The position numbers were made by a program, and so were the translations under genes. Below the pieces are notes generated by a model. It was not told where the DNA came from. It did no database searches and saw only the letters and a list, made by a program, of their open reading frames with translations. A DNA stretch of 64,000 bases from Ilyonectria destructans (lineage: Eukaryota > Ascomycota > Sordariomycetes > Hypocreales > Nectriaceae), in the NCBI GenBank assembly GCA_020740775.1, contig JAHEWK010000006.1, positions 2,728,001 through 2,792,000 on the forward strand. Reading direction: 5' to 3'. Below are positions 34,716-48,133 of the stretch, piece by piece (within the stretch, counting starts at the first letter, position 1; every line of letters begins with the position of its first letter).

Positions 34716-37098
34716 CTAGAATGCGCACTCCCTCAACTTGCCCGTGCCGCCAACCTCGTACTCCACCCAACGCCCGACGCCCTTGCGGCCTGGAACGAGC
34801 AAGCTGCCAGGATTCATGACGTGGCAACCCTCGTAGGTAACACAGAAGGGCGGCGCCGTCGTGTCAACTAGCACCATGGCCGTGGGTAGCGGGTACAGGT
34901 GCAAGGCGGACGCGTAATCCCAGTGGACCGGGCGGACAGCCTGGCGGAAGGGAGCCAGGTAGCCTTGGTCCAGGATCGTCTTGACGAGCTTGTGGGCAGT
35001 GTGAAGGTCCTGAGGGAGTGTTGTGGATGACGAAGCGGTGGTCTGCTCAGGGGCGTCGGCGTCGACATCCATGGGTTCAGAGGCGGGGGGTTCTTCAGGG
35101 GAGTTGGGTTGTTGGGTGGATGCTTCTTCGCCGGGTTCTGGGTCGGTGGCTGTGTGTTTTAGGCGGACCGAGGTACGGCAGAGACGCGCAGAGAGGTCGT
35201 CCCTGAACAAGACGAGTTCGTGGTTGGGGCCGAAGAGAGTGAGCCTGCCAGGGTTGGAGGTCCAGATGGCCGCACCATCGGATTTGCCTCCGGCCTCGGC
35301 GTTGGCGGTGGCAAAGGCGCGACGGATGCGTGATGTGAACATGTCCGGGACGGGTTTTCGGGGCAGCGGGACGGAGGCGCCGGCCGTGAAGGCCGAAACC
35401 CAGCCGTCGTTGTCTCCGGGGACGAAGACGAATGTGGACGACTGGAGGAGGGTGGGAAAGTCGCTGAGAGTCGACGCCAGGGCGTCAAAGTATTCCTTGT
35501 ACTCGATGCTGCCACCACTGCCGCCGCGGGCCATGACGGCTTGCTGGGTGAAGTTGCCCGTGAGGACGAATGTTAAGGGGGTGGAGCCTTCGGGCTCGGC
35601 AGCGTAAAGGGCGAGGATCTTGCGGAGGGCTTGCATGGTGCGCGGCTGGTCGAGGTTGAGCTCGCCGAGGATGACGATGCGGTTACGAGAGGGAACATCG
35701 TCGTCCTGAGAGGGGGCGAGGAGGCGGTTCTCGAGCCTGCGCATCTTGGCGCCGACGGCTCGCTCGCTGCCAACACCGAGGAAGTCGATCCAGCCGAAGC
35801 CGCCGCCGATGGTTTGTTCGTGCCCCCCGTCACCGCCACTGATACCCAGCGTCTCCTTGCGCTTCTCACACGGCGGTTGGCCAATGTAGAAGCCCTGAAA
35901 GCGACCACCGAGTGTTCCACCAACACCGCTGCTTCCGCTGAGCCCCTTTCCAACGGATTCGTCCTCCTCCTCGTACACGCCGTCCACTAGGACGATCATG
36001 CCAGGGCAGAACCAGGCAGAGTCTGAAGGAATGGCGACAGCCTGAGCGAGATCGAGGGCAATGGTGCCCGTCAGGTCACTGATAGCAAGGTCGCCGGTGG
36101 GGAGGATGACGAGCTGGCCCAGCAGCATGTGGTTGCTGCCGTGGCGACCAAGTAGGTTGGCGATGGGGGTAAGTTTGAGGGATTGTTGATTAGAGAGTGA
36201 GCGCTGTAGGGTGCGCTTTCGAGAGGAGGCGACGGCGGAGGTCTGGAAGGATTCGTTGCGGAGGAGTCGTTGGTGGATGACATTGTAGCGGTTGCGGTAA
36301 ACGGTGGTTTTGTGTGATGCGGGAGGTAATAGCGAGGGGGCCGACGTTTCTCTGTGATATGGTTAGTTCTGACTGTTCGACAACTCGTGGGTGAACATCT
36401 TACCTCTCAAAATGCTTCTTGCCGACGTTGTAGATTAACCTTGGCTGCTCGTATGCGTCGATGACCTTGAGCCAGGCTCTGGGGTCGTTGTGCTTCTCCT
36501 CGTCTTCGGTTTCCTCCTGAACACCCAACCCAGACATGCCAAAGCTGGTATTGCTGTCTTCTCTCGTGAGTATGGCTGGCCGTATTCCTAGTCTAGTGTT
36601 CATGACATCGCCGTCTTTGATATCGAGCATGCTGTCTCCCCGCGGCAGTCCCCTTCCCGGGCCAGTAATTTTACCACCACTCATGTTTCCCTCCAATGTC
36701 TTGATGATCTCCTGCAGCTCCTTGCTACTACCCTCGACAATGACGCCGCCATTGCGATTCTTCCAACTTCGGGCAATCTCCTCCAACACCCGCTCCGCCA
36801 AGCCTTCTTCGCGCCATCCTGATCCGCAATGCCGACCGATGAAGGCGGCGAGCTCTTGCAGGGCAGACGAGGTGAGGGTCAGGGAGTGCTTCTTGGTGAA
36901 TGTTCGGAACGCAAGAGGTCGAAGCGTCGCAGGAGGAAGGATGATGGGGAGAATGGCGGCTTTCGGGGCGTTGACGGCGAAGGGTCTGAGAGGATGGACG
37001 GGGGTGCCGAAGGCGGGAGAGGACGAAGGGATCGCGGCCGACGAGGATGGGATGAGAGGGCGTTGTCGGCGGAAGATGGGGGCGGGCGTCTGGTCCAT
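34716..37098 (-). CDS. dpb2: DNA polymerase epsilon subunit B (Dpb2)
   Basis: Essential second subunit of the leading-strand replicative polymerase, linking it to the CMG helicase. Exons 36404-37098 and 34716-36351 give 776 aa, close to fungal Dpb2 lengths. N-terminus: a helical domain around FTKKHSLTLTSSALQELAAF followed by EIARSWKN. The middle has RNRYNVIHQRLLRNESFQ and LTPIANLLGRHGSNHMLLG, hallmark Dpb2/p59 sequences that precede the OB-fold. The calcineurin-like phosphoesterase domain spans about 453-735 (NRIVILGELNLDQPRTMQAL, FVFVPGDNDGW, SNPGRLTLFGPNHELVLFRD); in B subunits it is catalytically dead (family knowledge). A low-complexity acidic insert (PEEPPASEPMDVDADAPEQ) separates late strands. 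The conserved end HVMNPGSLLVPGR and WVEYEV is intact. It diverges from the next gene across 360 bp. Confidence 0.96.
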
Positions 37099-37458
37099 TG
37101 TGGCGGCTTCTGATTATATCCTCGTCATGATATGTCTGCAGGCCAACAATGAGTAATCAATAGGCGTTGCAAAGTTGCAAAGCCGCCTCGTCGATTTGGT
37201 CGATTCGGGGATTCGTGCCCTGGATGTGGTCCCGCAATTGTGCAGCGGTCGCATTGATCTGCACCGCGTCGACGCGTCTTAATTGATTCCACATTGTTGC
37301 ATACCTTTGATAGACGCATATTTCGCGTCACTGCTCCGACCAGTGACCTCATCCATCGTGGGGCCGCTTTTTGAAGCTTGGAGCTCCAGATCGGCGAACC
37401 GACGACACAACTACGCAATCAATTGAACCAATTCTTGGGATTTGCGATTGACTCCAAA
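37099..37458. promoter_or_regulatory. Divergent promoter region, dpb2 / mitochondrial hypothetical gene
   Basis: A 360-bp head-to-head interval that must hold both promoters. No clear TATA box. Confidence 0.55.
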
Positions 37459-38267
37459 ATGTTGGCAGCTACCTTTCGCTTCGCTGCTCGGAATAGGGTC
37501 ATGTCCTACCGGGCATTGTCAAGCCTCTCAAGCAACCCGTCCATCGTCAGTTGATCGAATCGCGGGGAAAGCTTAAGCAAAGCTGATTGCAGTCCAGAAA
37601 GTCCTCGGCAACCCCAACTCTCCCTTTACCCACGTCCTCAGCTACCTCGAGACCGAGCCTCCGTCTGAACGCCTAGCGATTGGGACTACGGCAGCGAACC
37701 CTCCTACTCCCCAGTCCTTTACCGAGAACCCGGAATTTATCTCAATCCTCAACGAGGTTGTGTCTGAGTACGGCCATGAGGACGACGACTTGGTCAGCCA
37801 GGCGCGAGCCTTTGCTAGCCCTGGCGCTTTCAACCTGAGCGCAGGTGGAGGTGTGTTCTTCTCTGCGGCGAAGCGACCGAACAAGCGGCTCCGGCGACAA
37901 GGTGGCAGCGGTGCTGGAGACTCGAGCGCAAGTGACGCAAGTGCGGAGCCGAAACCCGCAGGCACAGGACGGGGAGGATGGGTGCATCTCAGTGACCGAC
38001 GGAACCCGCCAGACTTTGGGCGTATAGCGTGGCCGGAGGATATCCTGGGCAGCGTGGAGGTGGATGATACCGGCACCATCATCGGCAAGGTGCAGCCTAG
38101 CGGGACGTACCGCATTTTGACGAACGCGGGAATGTGAGTCACTACGGGAGGATGCCGTGGCAATTCTTACTGACTTACTCTGTAGTTTGGGACTGAGCCC
38201 GTTTTTGCAGGGAAAGCTGGTGGATCGGTTGAGGCGGGAGGAAGCAAAGGATCGCCGCCGGGATTGA
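37459..38267 (+). CDS. Conserved-looking hypothetical protein, probably mitochondrial
   Basis: I do not recognise a named family. Exons 37459-37545, 37598-38133 and 38186-38267 give 234 aa. The N-terminus (MLAATFRFAARNRVMSYRAL) is Arg- and Ala-rich with no acidic residue, a good mitochondrial presequence. The body has a helical start (FTHVLSYLETEPPSERLA), a Gly/Ala/basic linker (SAAKRPNKRLRRQGGSGAG) and a compact C-terminal block: GRGGWVHLSDRRNPPDFGRI, WPEDILGSVEVDDTG and GTYRILTNAGILGLSPF. That block has the aromatic and Pro-Asp-Phe-Gly pattern of a conserved small domain. Intron 1 uses a weaker GTCAGT donor, so the exon 1-2 join could shift. The gene ends with REEAKDRRRD. Confidence 0.8.
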
Positions 38268-39371
38268 GGGTTGGTTGAAGGGTAGCTATTTTGCTTGTTC
38301 TGGAGCTTGATGCAAGTGGGACAAGGGCGTTTACATGACACGGGATAAAAAAGTAGGTGTGTGAACAAAGTGTACCATATGGGTAAAAATCCCTAGCTGT
38401 ATGATTAGAAAACTAAGGGCCAGGGGTCTGAACAGCCTGGATGAAAGATCTTTCCCAAGTTCGCATTCGGTTTACGGGAGCGAGTACTTAGTTACAAGAC
38501 GACTCGGTAGATAGGGCATTGTGAGTGTACAGACGGGAGAGATGGAAATTGGTAGCAAGTAACATAGACTCGTAGATTCCAGGTCAATTTTCAGGCAAAT
38601 AAATGTTCATCCAAGAAAAATCTACTACATATTTAGCAGGGTCTCAGACCCACCGTCGCTGGCGTTGATAGCTTCGAGTCAAAGATCAATGGCATGTTTT
38701 TGTCTCCGAGGATAACAATGACCATTGTGGCAACTTGAAAAGCATACGAGAGCTCGATACAATGACGATATATTGGCAGCTTTGCGGTAGGGAATCGCGC
38801 GGGCGTTGTTGTTGAGCCAAGGCTGTCGGCTGTTGAATGAGGCGCTGCAAAAAGACGGTCGACGCCCGAGTCCCAAGCTAGAAATGAATGAGGCCAGAAG
38901 TGCATGCCGTGAATGGGCCGACAACGGCTGATTTGCCAGGCGACAGACGGCCCAACAAAAGAAATGCGCCGCCTCACTGTTTCAAATGGCAAAAGAAACG
39001 AGATTCTGACATGCAGACGAGGGCCTTTGGCTGATGGATTTGATACGCTGCATGCACTGGAGGCGTTCTGAGTGTGTCTCTCAACGAGGGCCACGTACTT
39101 TGTAATAAGTGATATCCCGCCCAGACATTGGTTAGTTGGGGCCAACCATTAGTGGCGCTTGTTTAGGCATGGCGCTGTAGGCCTCGAGTCCTAGGACTCC
39201 TAGCGAGCGACCCCTCCACCGGAAGAACCCAACCCAACCCACCTTGGTCGTCATGCGGGCGTCCCCTCCAGGAATCGACAGTGGGTGACTGACAGATGCA
39301 GATGCAGATGCAGCAGCAGGCCTAATAAGTCACAGACGTACCAAGGAGAGAGTCGATAGTTGTCGACATGA
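38268..39371. other. Intergenic region
   Basis: 1.1 kb without a supported gene; contains a GATGCA triple repeat near 39296-39316 upstream of snf1. A 170-codon minus-strand frame at 38633-39145 has no recognisable motif. Confidence 0.5.
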
Positions 39372-39687
39372 CACCCACTGACACGTTTGTCCACCGCCGA
39401 TCGTCTCGTCTGATCCCATCTTTTTTCTCATTTTTCTCCCGCCTCACCCAAGTTATCTAAGGTACCGCTCCTCCGTCTCCGCCTCCGCCTCCGCATTCTC
39501 TCGTCCGTCTCCACCAACCAGCCGCTTCAACCAAACCCTCACCCCTCCTCCTCGCTGCCGTCGCCGTTGCCGTCATCGTCGCCGACTCGCCGTCACTTAT
39601 CGTTCCCTGGCCGAGGCCCCGGCTCTCACCACTCTGTCTCCGTCTCCGTCTCCCTCTCCCGCTCACCCTTCGCACATCTCCGCCATC
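39372..39687 (+). promoter_or_regulatory. Pyrimidine-rich, ATG-free leader of snf1
   Basis: The 316 nt before the snf1 ATG contain no plus-strand ATG and are C/T-rich, including CCGTCTCCGCCTCCGCCTCC near 39473 and CCGTCTCCGTCTCC near 39642. It fits a 5' leader. Confidence 0.5.
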
Positions 39688-41967
<2,280 letters not shown>

Positions 41968-42810
41968 AAGAATGACCGGGGTCACTGGCACACAATCTTT
42001 GCACAATTATCGCACACACTCAACACCCGCGCCTGTGTTTCCCACCGCGTGCGCATTCCCGTGCTCTCTGCCGCCGGGCAACCTCCGAAATGCAAGGGCC
42101 CATACCGAGCAGCGTAGCCGGTGAAGCAAATTGGACCCGTCGGCCGTTTTCAGGGGTGGAGCGAAGGGGGCTTACCATAGTATTAGGTCAATGGACCGAA
42201 GCGTGTATCCGCCTCCCGGGCGGACGGACAGACAGATAAGGCGGGTCTTGGGATGGAGTCGGATCCGCAATTGGAGGGCGTTTTGGAAGTATCGAATGCA
42301 GAGCAATGTCTCGACCCTGGCTCTCAGTATGCCGTGGTAATGCAGGGACGAGCGTCTTGGTGCGGCTTTTAGTTTGGGGCTGCCTGATAAGCATCTTGAC
42401 ATGAAGAGATACCACAGATTTTCCGTTTCGGGGTGTAGAGCATGGCATTACATAGACGTCTTGGGTCTGGTTTTAGTTTGAACAGCGGCTGCGGCTTTGC
42501 TAGCAGAGTTATGAGATGACGCTTCAGCACTTTTGACTTGGTTTCAATGTTTTGTTTAATGATGCAAGTTTAAATTCTTCTACTGATCAAGGCAGATGTA
42601 TTGCCGCCGTTCAAGTATATGAGACATGACGATGTGATATGACAGATGAAAGAGAAACCAGAGACTCCATGCCCGGTATGATGATGCTGCATGTCCAAAA
42701 CAGAAAATGGCTGCGTAAAGCACATTATGCGCGCCTCCGTTTAAAACAAAAAAGGCCGTTCACTTTTTTGGTACTTCTACTCCGACAACTTCAACTCTGC
42801 GATGCTCCGT
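41968..42810. other. Convergent 3' intergenic region, snf1 / icl1
   Basis: 843 bp of shared 3' flank, T-rich toward icl1. No further gene; small open frames lack motifs. Confidence 0.6.
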
Positions 42811-44728
42811 CTAGTGGAACTGGTCCTCGGTGACGCCCGCGCCCATGGCGGCCGTGGAGCTGATGCCGCCGGTGACCATCTTCTGCAGCTCGTCGACGTA
42901 GGTGGCGCCGCTCCACTTCTGGTGCTTGACGACGTCGACCTTCTCCTCCATCTCGGGCTCTTGGACGAGCTCGCCGTACGCACGCATGCCGATGGTGCTG
43001 TAGGCGCGGGCGAACTGGTCGCTGATGAGCGCCGTCGTGTGCAGGCCGGCCAGCGTGATGAACTGCCAGCAGTAGCCGAGCTTGGCCAGGCGGCGGATGT
43101 ACGTCTCCTGCTCGTCGCGGGGCATGGCCGTCTTCCAGTTGAATGAGGGCGAGAGGTTGTAGGCGAGCCTGGAGGAGGTGGATGTTAGTTTATGTATCAA
43201 TAGGGGCAAGGGAGGTTGTCAACTCACTTCTTCTCGGGCCACACGGCGTGGACTCCGTCGGCAAACTCCTGGGCCTGCGCGAAGTCGGGCAACTTGCTCT
43301 CCATCCAGATGGCATCGGCGTACGGCGCATAGGCAATGGCGCGGTTGACGGCGCAGTCACAGCCGCCCTTGAGGCGGAAGTAACCCTCGCGAGTCCGGGG
43401 CGCGTCCCAGTCGAAGAAGATGTCCTTGCCGAGCAGCTTGCGGGAGAGCGCGCGGGCCTCGTTGTTGCTGAGACCCTTGGCGGCGGCCTTGTACTCGGCC
43501 TTGAGGGCATCCTTGTTGGAGTAGGAGCCGGCGTCGATGGCGGCGGCGACGGCCTCGTCGTAGCGCTTCAGGCTGGCAGCGACGAGCCACTCGTCCTCGA
43601 TGCGCTGCAGCTCGGCGCCGACCTTGCCCTCGCGCTCGGCGGCGATCATGAGGTCGTTGAGGGGCTGGAGGGATGCGTTGGTGCTGCCGATGATGAAGGC
43701 GTGGTCGCGGGGGTCGATGGTGGTGGTGATGAGGGTGGCGGCTTCGGCGTCGGTACGGGCGATGGCGAGGAGATCGGAGCCTGGTTTTGTTAGTCTTCGA
43801 TGATTCATTCCAGTGAGAAATTGAAATGCTTATATATAAAAAACATACCCATGATATCAGCCTGGGCGCGGATGGCAACCAGGCGGTTGATGTGCTCGCT
43901 GATGGGGACGAGCACCTTGCCGGCCATGTGGCCGCACTTCTTGGTACCGGGGGCCTGGTCCTCAATGTGAATACCGGCGGCGCCCTTCTCGATGAAGAGC
44001 TTGGTGAGCTTCATGACGGCGGTGAGGCCGCCGTGGCCAGTGTCGGCGTCGGCGACAATGGGCCGCAGGTAGTCGACGTTGGCGAGGCCGGCGCGCTGGG
44101 CCTTGGGCACGCTGAGGCGCTCCTGGCGCTGCTTGCGGTCGTGGAAGAGCTGGGCCATGAAGAGGTGGCCGACCTTGTTGGGGACGGTGGTCTGGATGAG
44201 AGCAATTGGTGTTAGTTGTGGTCTTGTTTTTGAATTCGTCATGTTGGTGGTTATGGTGTTGGTGGTGGTGAGGACTCACGTAGGGGTAATCAGCCAGATC
44301 AGGACCGGGCTCATCTGATGCCGAGGCGGTCGATGATGATTGCCAGCCAGAGACGTAGACGGTATCGAGGTACTTGGCCATTTGAGTGACCATGGTGGGT
44401 TCTAAGCAGCCGTATGTGTAGCTAGCATCGCGAGTCTGTCACCCCGTTAGCAACCTCCTTCATCCCAACTCATTTTCGGGTTCCCGGAAAAGCTCACCTC
44501 GAAGCGGTTCTCGAGAATGTTCCACAGCTTCTTGGCCTGGGCGTTGCTGGGGTAGTTGACGGGCAGGTATCCGCGCTTGGAGACGATCTGCTCGGCTGTG
44601 AAGGGCCGCTTGGTGTGTCGCCAGCGGGAGTCGCTCCACCAGGCCTTGACCTGGGCGACCTCCTTCTGGAAGAGCTCGTCCTCGACGTCGGGGTTGACCG
44701 AGGGGTTCACCATGTTGCTTGCGGCCAT
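42811..44728 (-). CDS. icl1: Isocitrate lyase
   Basis: Glyoxylate-cycle enzyme that splits isocitrate to glyoxylate and succinate, needed for growth on acetate or fatty acids. Five exons: 44498-44728, 44280-44435, 43849-44191, 43228-43780 and 42811-43168, giving 546 aa. Key sequences: [64 protein letters not shown], the active-site loop [13 protein letters not shown] (catalytic Cys near 215), [32 protein letters not shown] and [15 protein letters not shown]. The fungal ICL insertion region is present, and the protein matches ICL rather than methylisocitrate lyase. There is no clear PTS1: the C-terminus is VTEDQFH. Four introns is relatively many for this window. The leader is ATG-free for 216 nt. 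Confidence 0.97.
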
Positions 44729-47700
44729 GGTGGGCGAGTTTTGTGTTTGGTTTTGGGGGAGAGGAGAGGAGAGAGAGGAGGGAAGAGGAAGAGGGGAGGT
44801 AGTGGGCGGGTTGGTGGTGGAGTGTGCTCGCGTGTAAGTGAAGCTTTCACGTGTCAGACTGGAGAGTATCGCAGTGAGAGGGAGTGAGAGGAGTGAGAGC
44901 AGAATGAGCAAGATGAATGCCTTGAATAGAAAGATGAATCTCAAAACATCAAACTCTGGAATGGAGGTGGGCGAGGCTGATAATAAGTACAAGCCAGGCC
45001 GGGAATGCCAACTTCCATCCATCCATCCATCCATCCACCCACCAAAAAAGGAAGCCTGTGGCAAGCTCGCTGGCTCCATCCATCCCTCCGCACCGAGGGC
45101 CCAGGGCGCCGCGGCTCCCCAATGAGAGACGCCAATGCAACAGGCGTCGCTTTCTCCTGACTTCTGACTCCTTTAGTCCCGGAAGCGAGAAGAGCTAGCA
45201 GCGAGTGGCAGCGAGTGGTCTCCCGCCCGCCCCCATGACTTGGTTGACTTTTTTGCGGGAGCCGGACCCGCCGCGCACGAGGGCGTCCGGCCGCGGCTGT
45301 GGAGGTGGAGAATGAGGGAGACGGACGGATCTTGGATTTGCGACTCGAGCTGCTCGTCTGCTTGTGGCCAATTGTCCATTTTATTTCCTGGTTTTTATTT
45401 TACTGACCTCAGTGTCGACTAGAGAACAAAGCAATACATTCTCTTCACCTGAAGCCCAGTACAAAGACATACACCGCTGCCCGTCATCTCAGCCACTTCA
45501 GATCCCCCGTTCGGAATCACCCCGAGCAGCAATACCAAGGGCAAAGTGAAACCGCCCCTGCTGGCCCGTTTTCTGGGTGCAAGGTACCGCTTTAGCTTCG
45601 CCTCGGAAGTAGCCCAGATTTCCACAGATCCAATCCCAGAAGATGGCCGTCAGTTAACTGAGTCACAAGCCGTGCGTGTCTTGGCCCGGCCATGGTCCGT
45701 CGCGTCGCAAGCCCGTCTGCCGGAGTACGTACCTCCGGACACTCGCCGAGCGGCGTTTGCCCTGGCATCTGTAACTCCAGCGGCTGTACCGAGTACGTAC
45801 AGTACATGATTGTATCCCAAAGCCCGGAAATGCATGTCCAGCGTCAAATCAGCTGGCGCATTGTGATCGCGATGGGCAATGCTTGGCCAGGCAATGTGCA
45901 GGTCAGGTGGAGTGGGGGGTGGCATCCTCTGACTGAACTTCCATGTTGTACTGTACAGAGCGGCGCCGCACAATGACCGAGGGCATTCGCACGCGAGCAT
46001 ATGATTTTCCATCCACCGTACCTGCAGCAGCATGGCCATTGAATCCCTCTCCTCAGCTACTCCTCATTACGAGGTACTCAAAATTGAAGTTCCTCCGCGG
46101 GGCCAAAATCAATATCCAGGACCGATGACACATGACGTCGCCGGGTTCCTCTTTCGGCTCAAAGGGGACCCCGCCGCTCCAAGTACATACTTAAGTACAG
46201 CCGCCATTGGCCGAGGTGCCGAACTTGGGACGAACATCACAGGCGCAGTGACTCGCAGCCTCAACATGCGGCTCAGTTCTCATTGTAACCCCCTTTCTCC
46301 CCGCATCTCCGAAACGACTCCGGAGAAGGGTCGAAAAGCGGGATTCAGAACCCCGAGTAGGAGTCAGAGGGACACTGCACTCGCGGCAGGTGTCCCAAGT
46401 TGGGGAACAAGACGCCAACCGATGCTCCCCAAAATCTTACTCATGTACATGCTATCTACTGCACTTAGACAACCTGTGAGGTCCATCCCTGCATGATGCT
46501 TGATGCTTGATGCGGCGGATCCCCGAACTTATTCACCTGGCTCACCTCGTTTCTTCACCGTGTCTGATTTAACAACTGCCTTTGCTTCCGTCCCTAAAAT
46601 TGACTTCTACGCCTTTGACGTCGTCTGGCATGAGCCATGCTTGTCCTCCTCCTCTCTCTCCCATCTCCAACTTCTCCCACTGCCCCCAAGTACTTTCCCC
46701 GACGACCCAGATCTCAACCATGTTCTATTCTTACCGCACTTTCTCTGCGCACCGCAGCAATATCAGAGTCTCGGCCTACCTCCGTGACTCCAAAAACGCC
46801 ATTCCCCATCATGCCCCGTACCCGCCCCCGGGACGCGGAACTTGCCCGAGTGCCGCCCTGTCCGGGGCAGCGGAGGTCGCTGGCATGTGAACCCACACCA
46901 AAGTGACCAAATCTACACCCAGATCTTGCCTTTCATTCAGATCATGTCACTCCCTCGCCTTGTTTCTTTCTTTCTTTCTTGGTTCGGTCCCCCGAGCATG
47001 AGCCTCCGCCACCGCCAAATCCAGCATGTCATCCTCCGAGCCCCAGTCCCGTGGCCCAGACCGCCGCAGCCAGCCCACATGCATTTGCTTCCCCTGCGCT
47101 GTACTCCGTAGAGAATCTTCCTGATAGCTACCTACCTACCTACCCTTGCCATCATACGTGTACATGCGCTCCGTGCTTAGACACACAGCACAATGCTCAT
47201 ACAATACAATCCAGTTTTGGGCCGTGGGATAAGTAGTCTAAGGTCCCATGTTTATCCGTATTCGTGGATGTAATCCACCTGGCCATGAACCGTGACGTTT
47301 ACACCTTCAGTCATAACGCCTTGTTGAAACTTACCTCGGCCAGCCCCACGCCCGTGCCGAAAATTCTATCTCTGTCCCTTTGTCTTGCTTGTGCTGTTGC
47401 TATTGTCATTCTTCGTCTCACGCGCCGTTTCAGCTCGCTAAGTTCCCGATTGTTTCTTCTGTTTCTTCTGGCTCGGCCAATTCCCGAGCTTGTTTCCTAT
47501 CGTCATCTCACAATCTTCAGTACTATACGCATCCCACATGCATCTATCCACAGACGTCACATGCAACAACGCAGCTTCACTCTTCACCAGCCATACATGG
47601 CATAGCATGTGCTGTTGATAATCCATACGCGCGCGCAAGTTCATGACTCTACATCCGTTACCAGACCTTCTACATACCTCCGCCGTCCCTCATTCGTAAG

Positions 47701-48133
47701 TAGGCCAACCATCAAGTATCCACCGCCATGGCCCTCGGCTCATGCAGCCCAGATGCCGGTGTCATATCGGCATTGCGACTCTTGCATCCCGGCATCTCGA
47801 GCCCCACCGCAAGTCCCCGATTCCGTGCCGTGCTACTTGCGCCTTCTTTCAAGTCGAAACCATTTATCCGATCCCCTGAGAAACCTCCCTCCTCCATCTC
47901 CTCATCCAGTAACCAAGCCCAGGTCACCTTCTGTTTCCCACGCACATTGTCATCTTCGTTGTCACTACTACCAAGCGCCCAAACCATGACATCTTCTTGC
48001 ACACACAATCTCAACCAGAACATGTCATGATCCATTGCTACCCCACGGCCATCCCCTCGATGTCCTCACATGCTCGCATGTCCTTGTCTCCATTATCCAT
48101 CCATCCGCGCCGGCCCATCTCTCGAGAGCACCC
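44729..48133. other. Long gene-poor region, icl1 promoter and trehalase 3' side
   Basis: 3.4 kb without a supported gene. The part next to icl1 must hold its promoter. CCAT-type microsatellites occur at about 45016-45040 and 45074-45090, a TTTC run near 46965 and an ACCT run near 47130. Frames in 46.5-48.1 kb are short and overlapping. Confidence 0.5.
45014..45043. repeat. CCAT microsatellite upstream of icl1
   Basis: About six CATC units in a row, with a second short run 35 bp further on. Simple-sequence DNA in the icl1 upstream region. Confidence 0.8.

Noticed and set aside
38633..39145. 170-codon minus-strand ORF
   Set aside because: No recognisable domain and no splice partner; composition resembles intergenic DNA.
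42802..43793. Plus-strand ORFs of 114 and 216 codons
   Set aside because: Antisense to isocitrate lyase exons; Val/Gly/Leu-rich shadow frames of GC-rich coding sequence.
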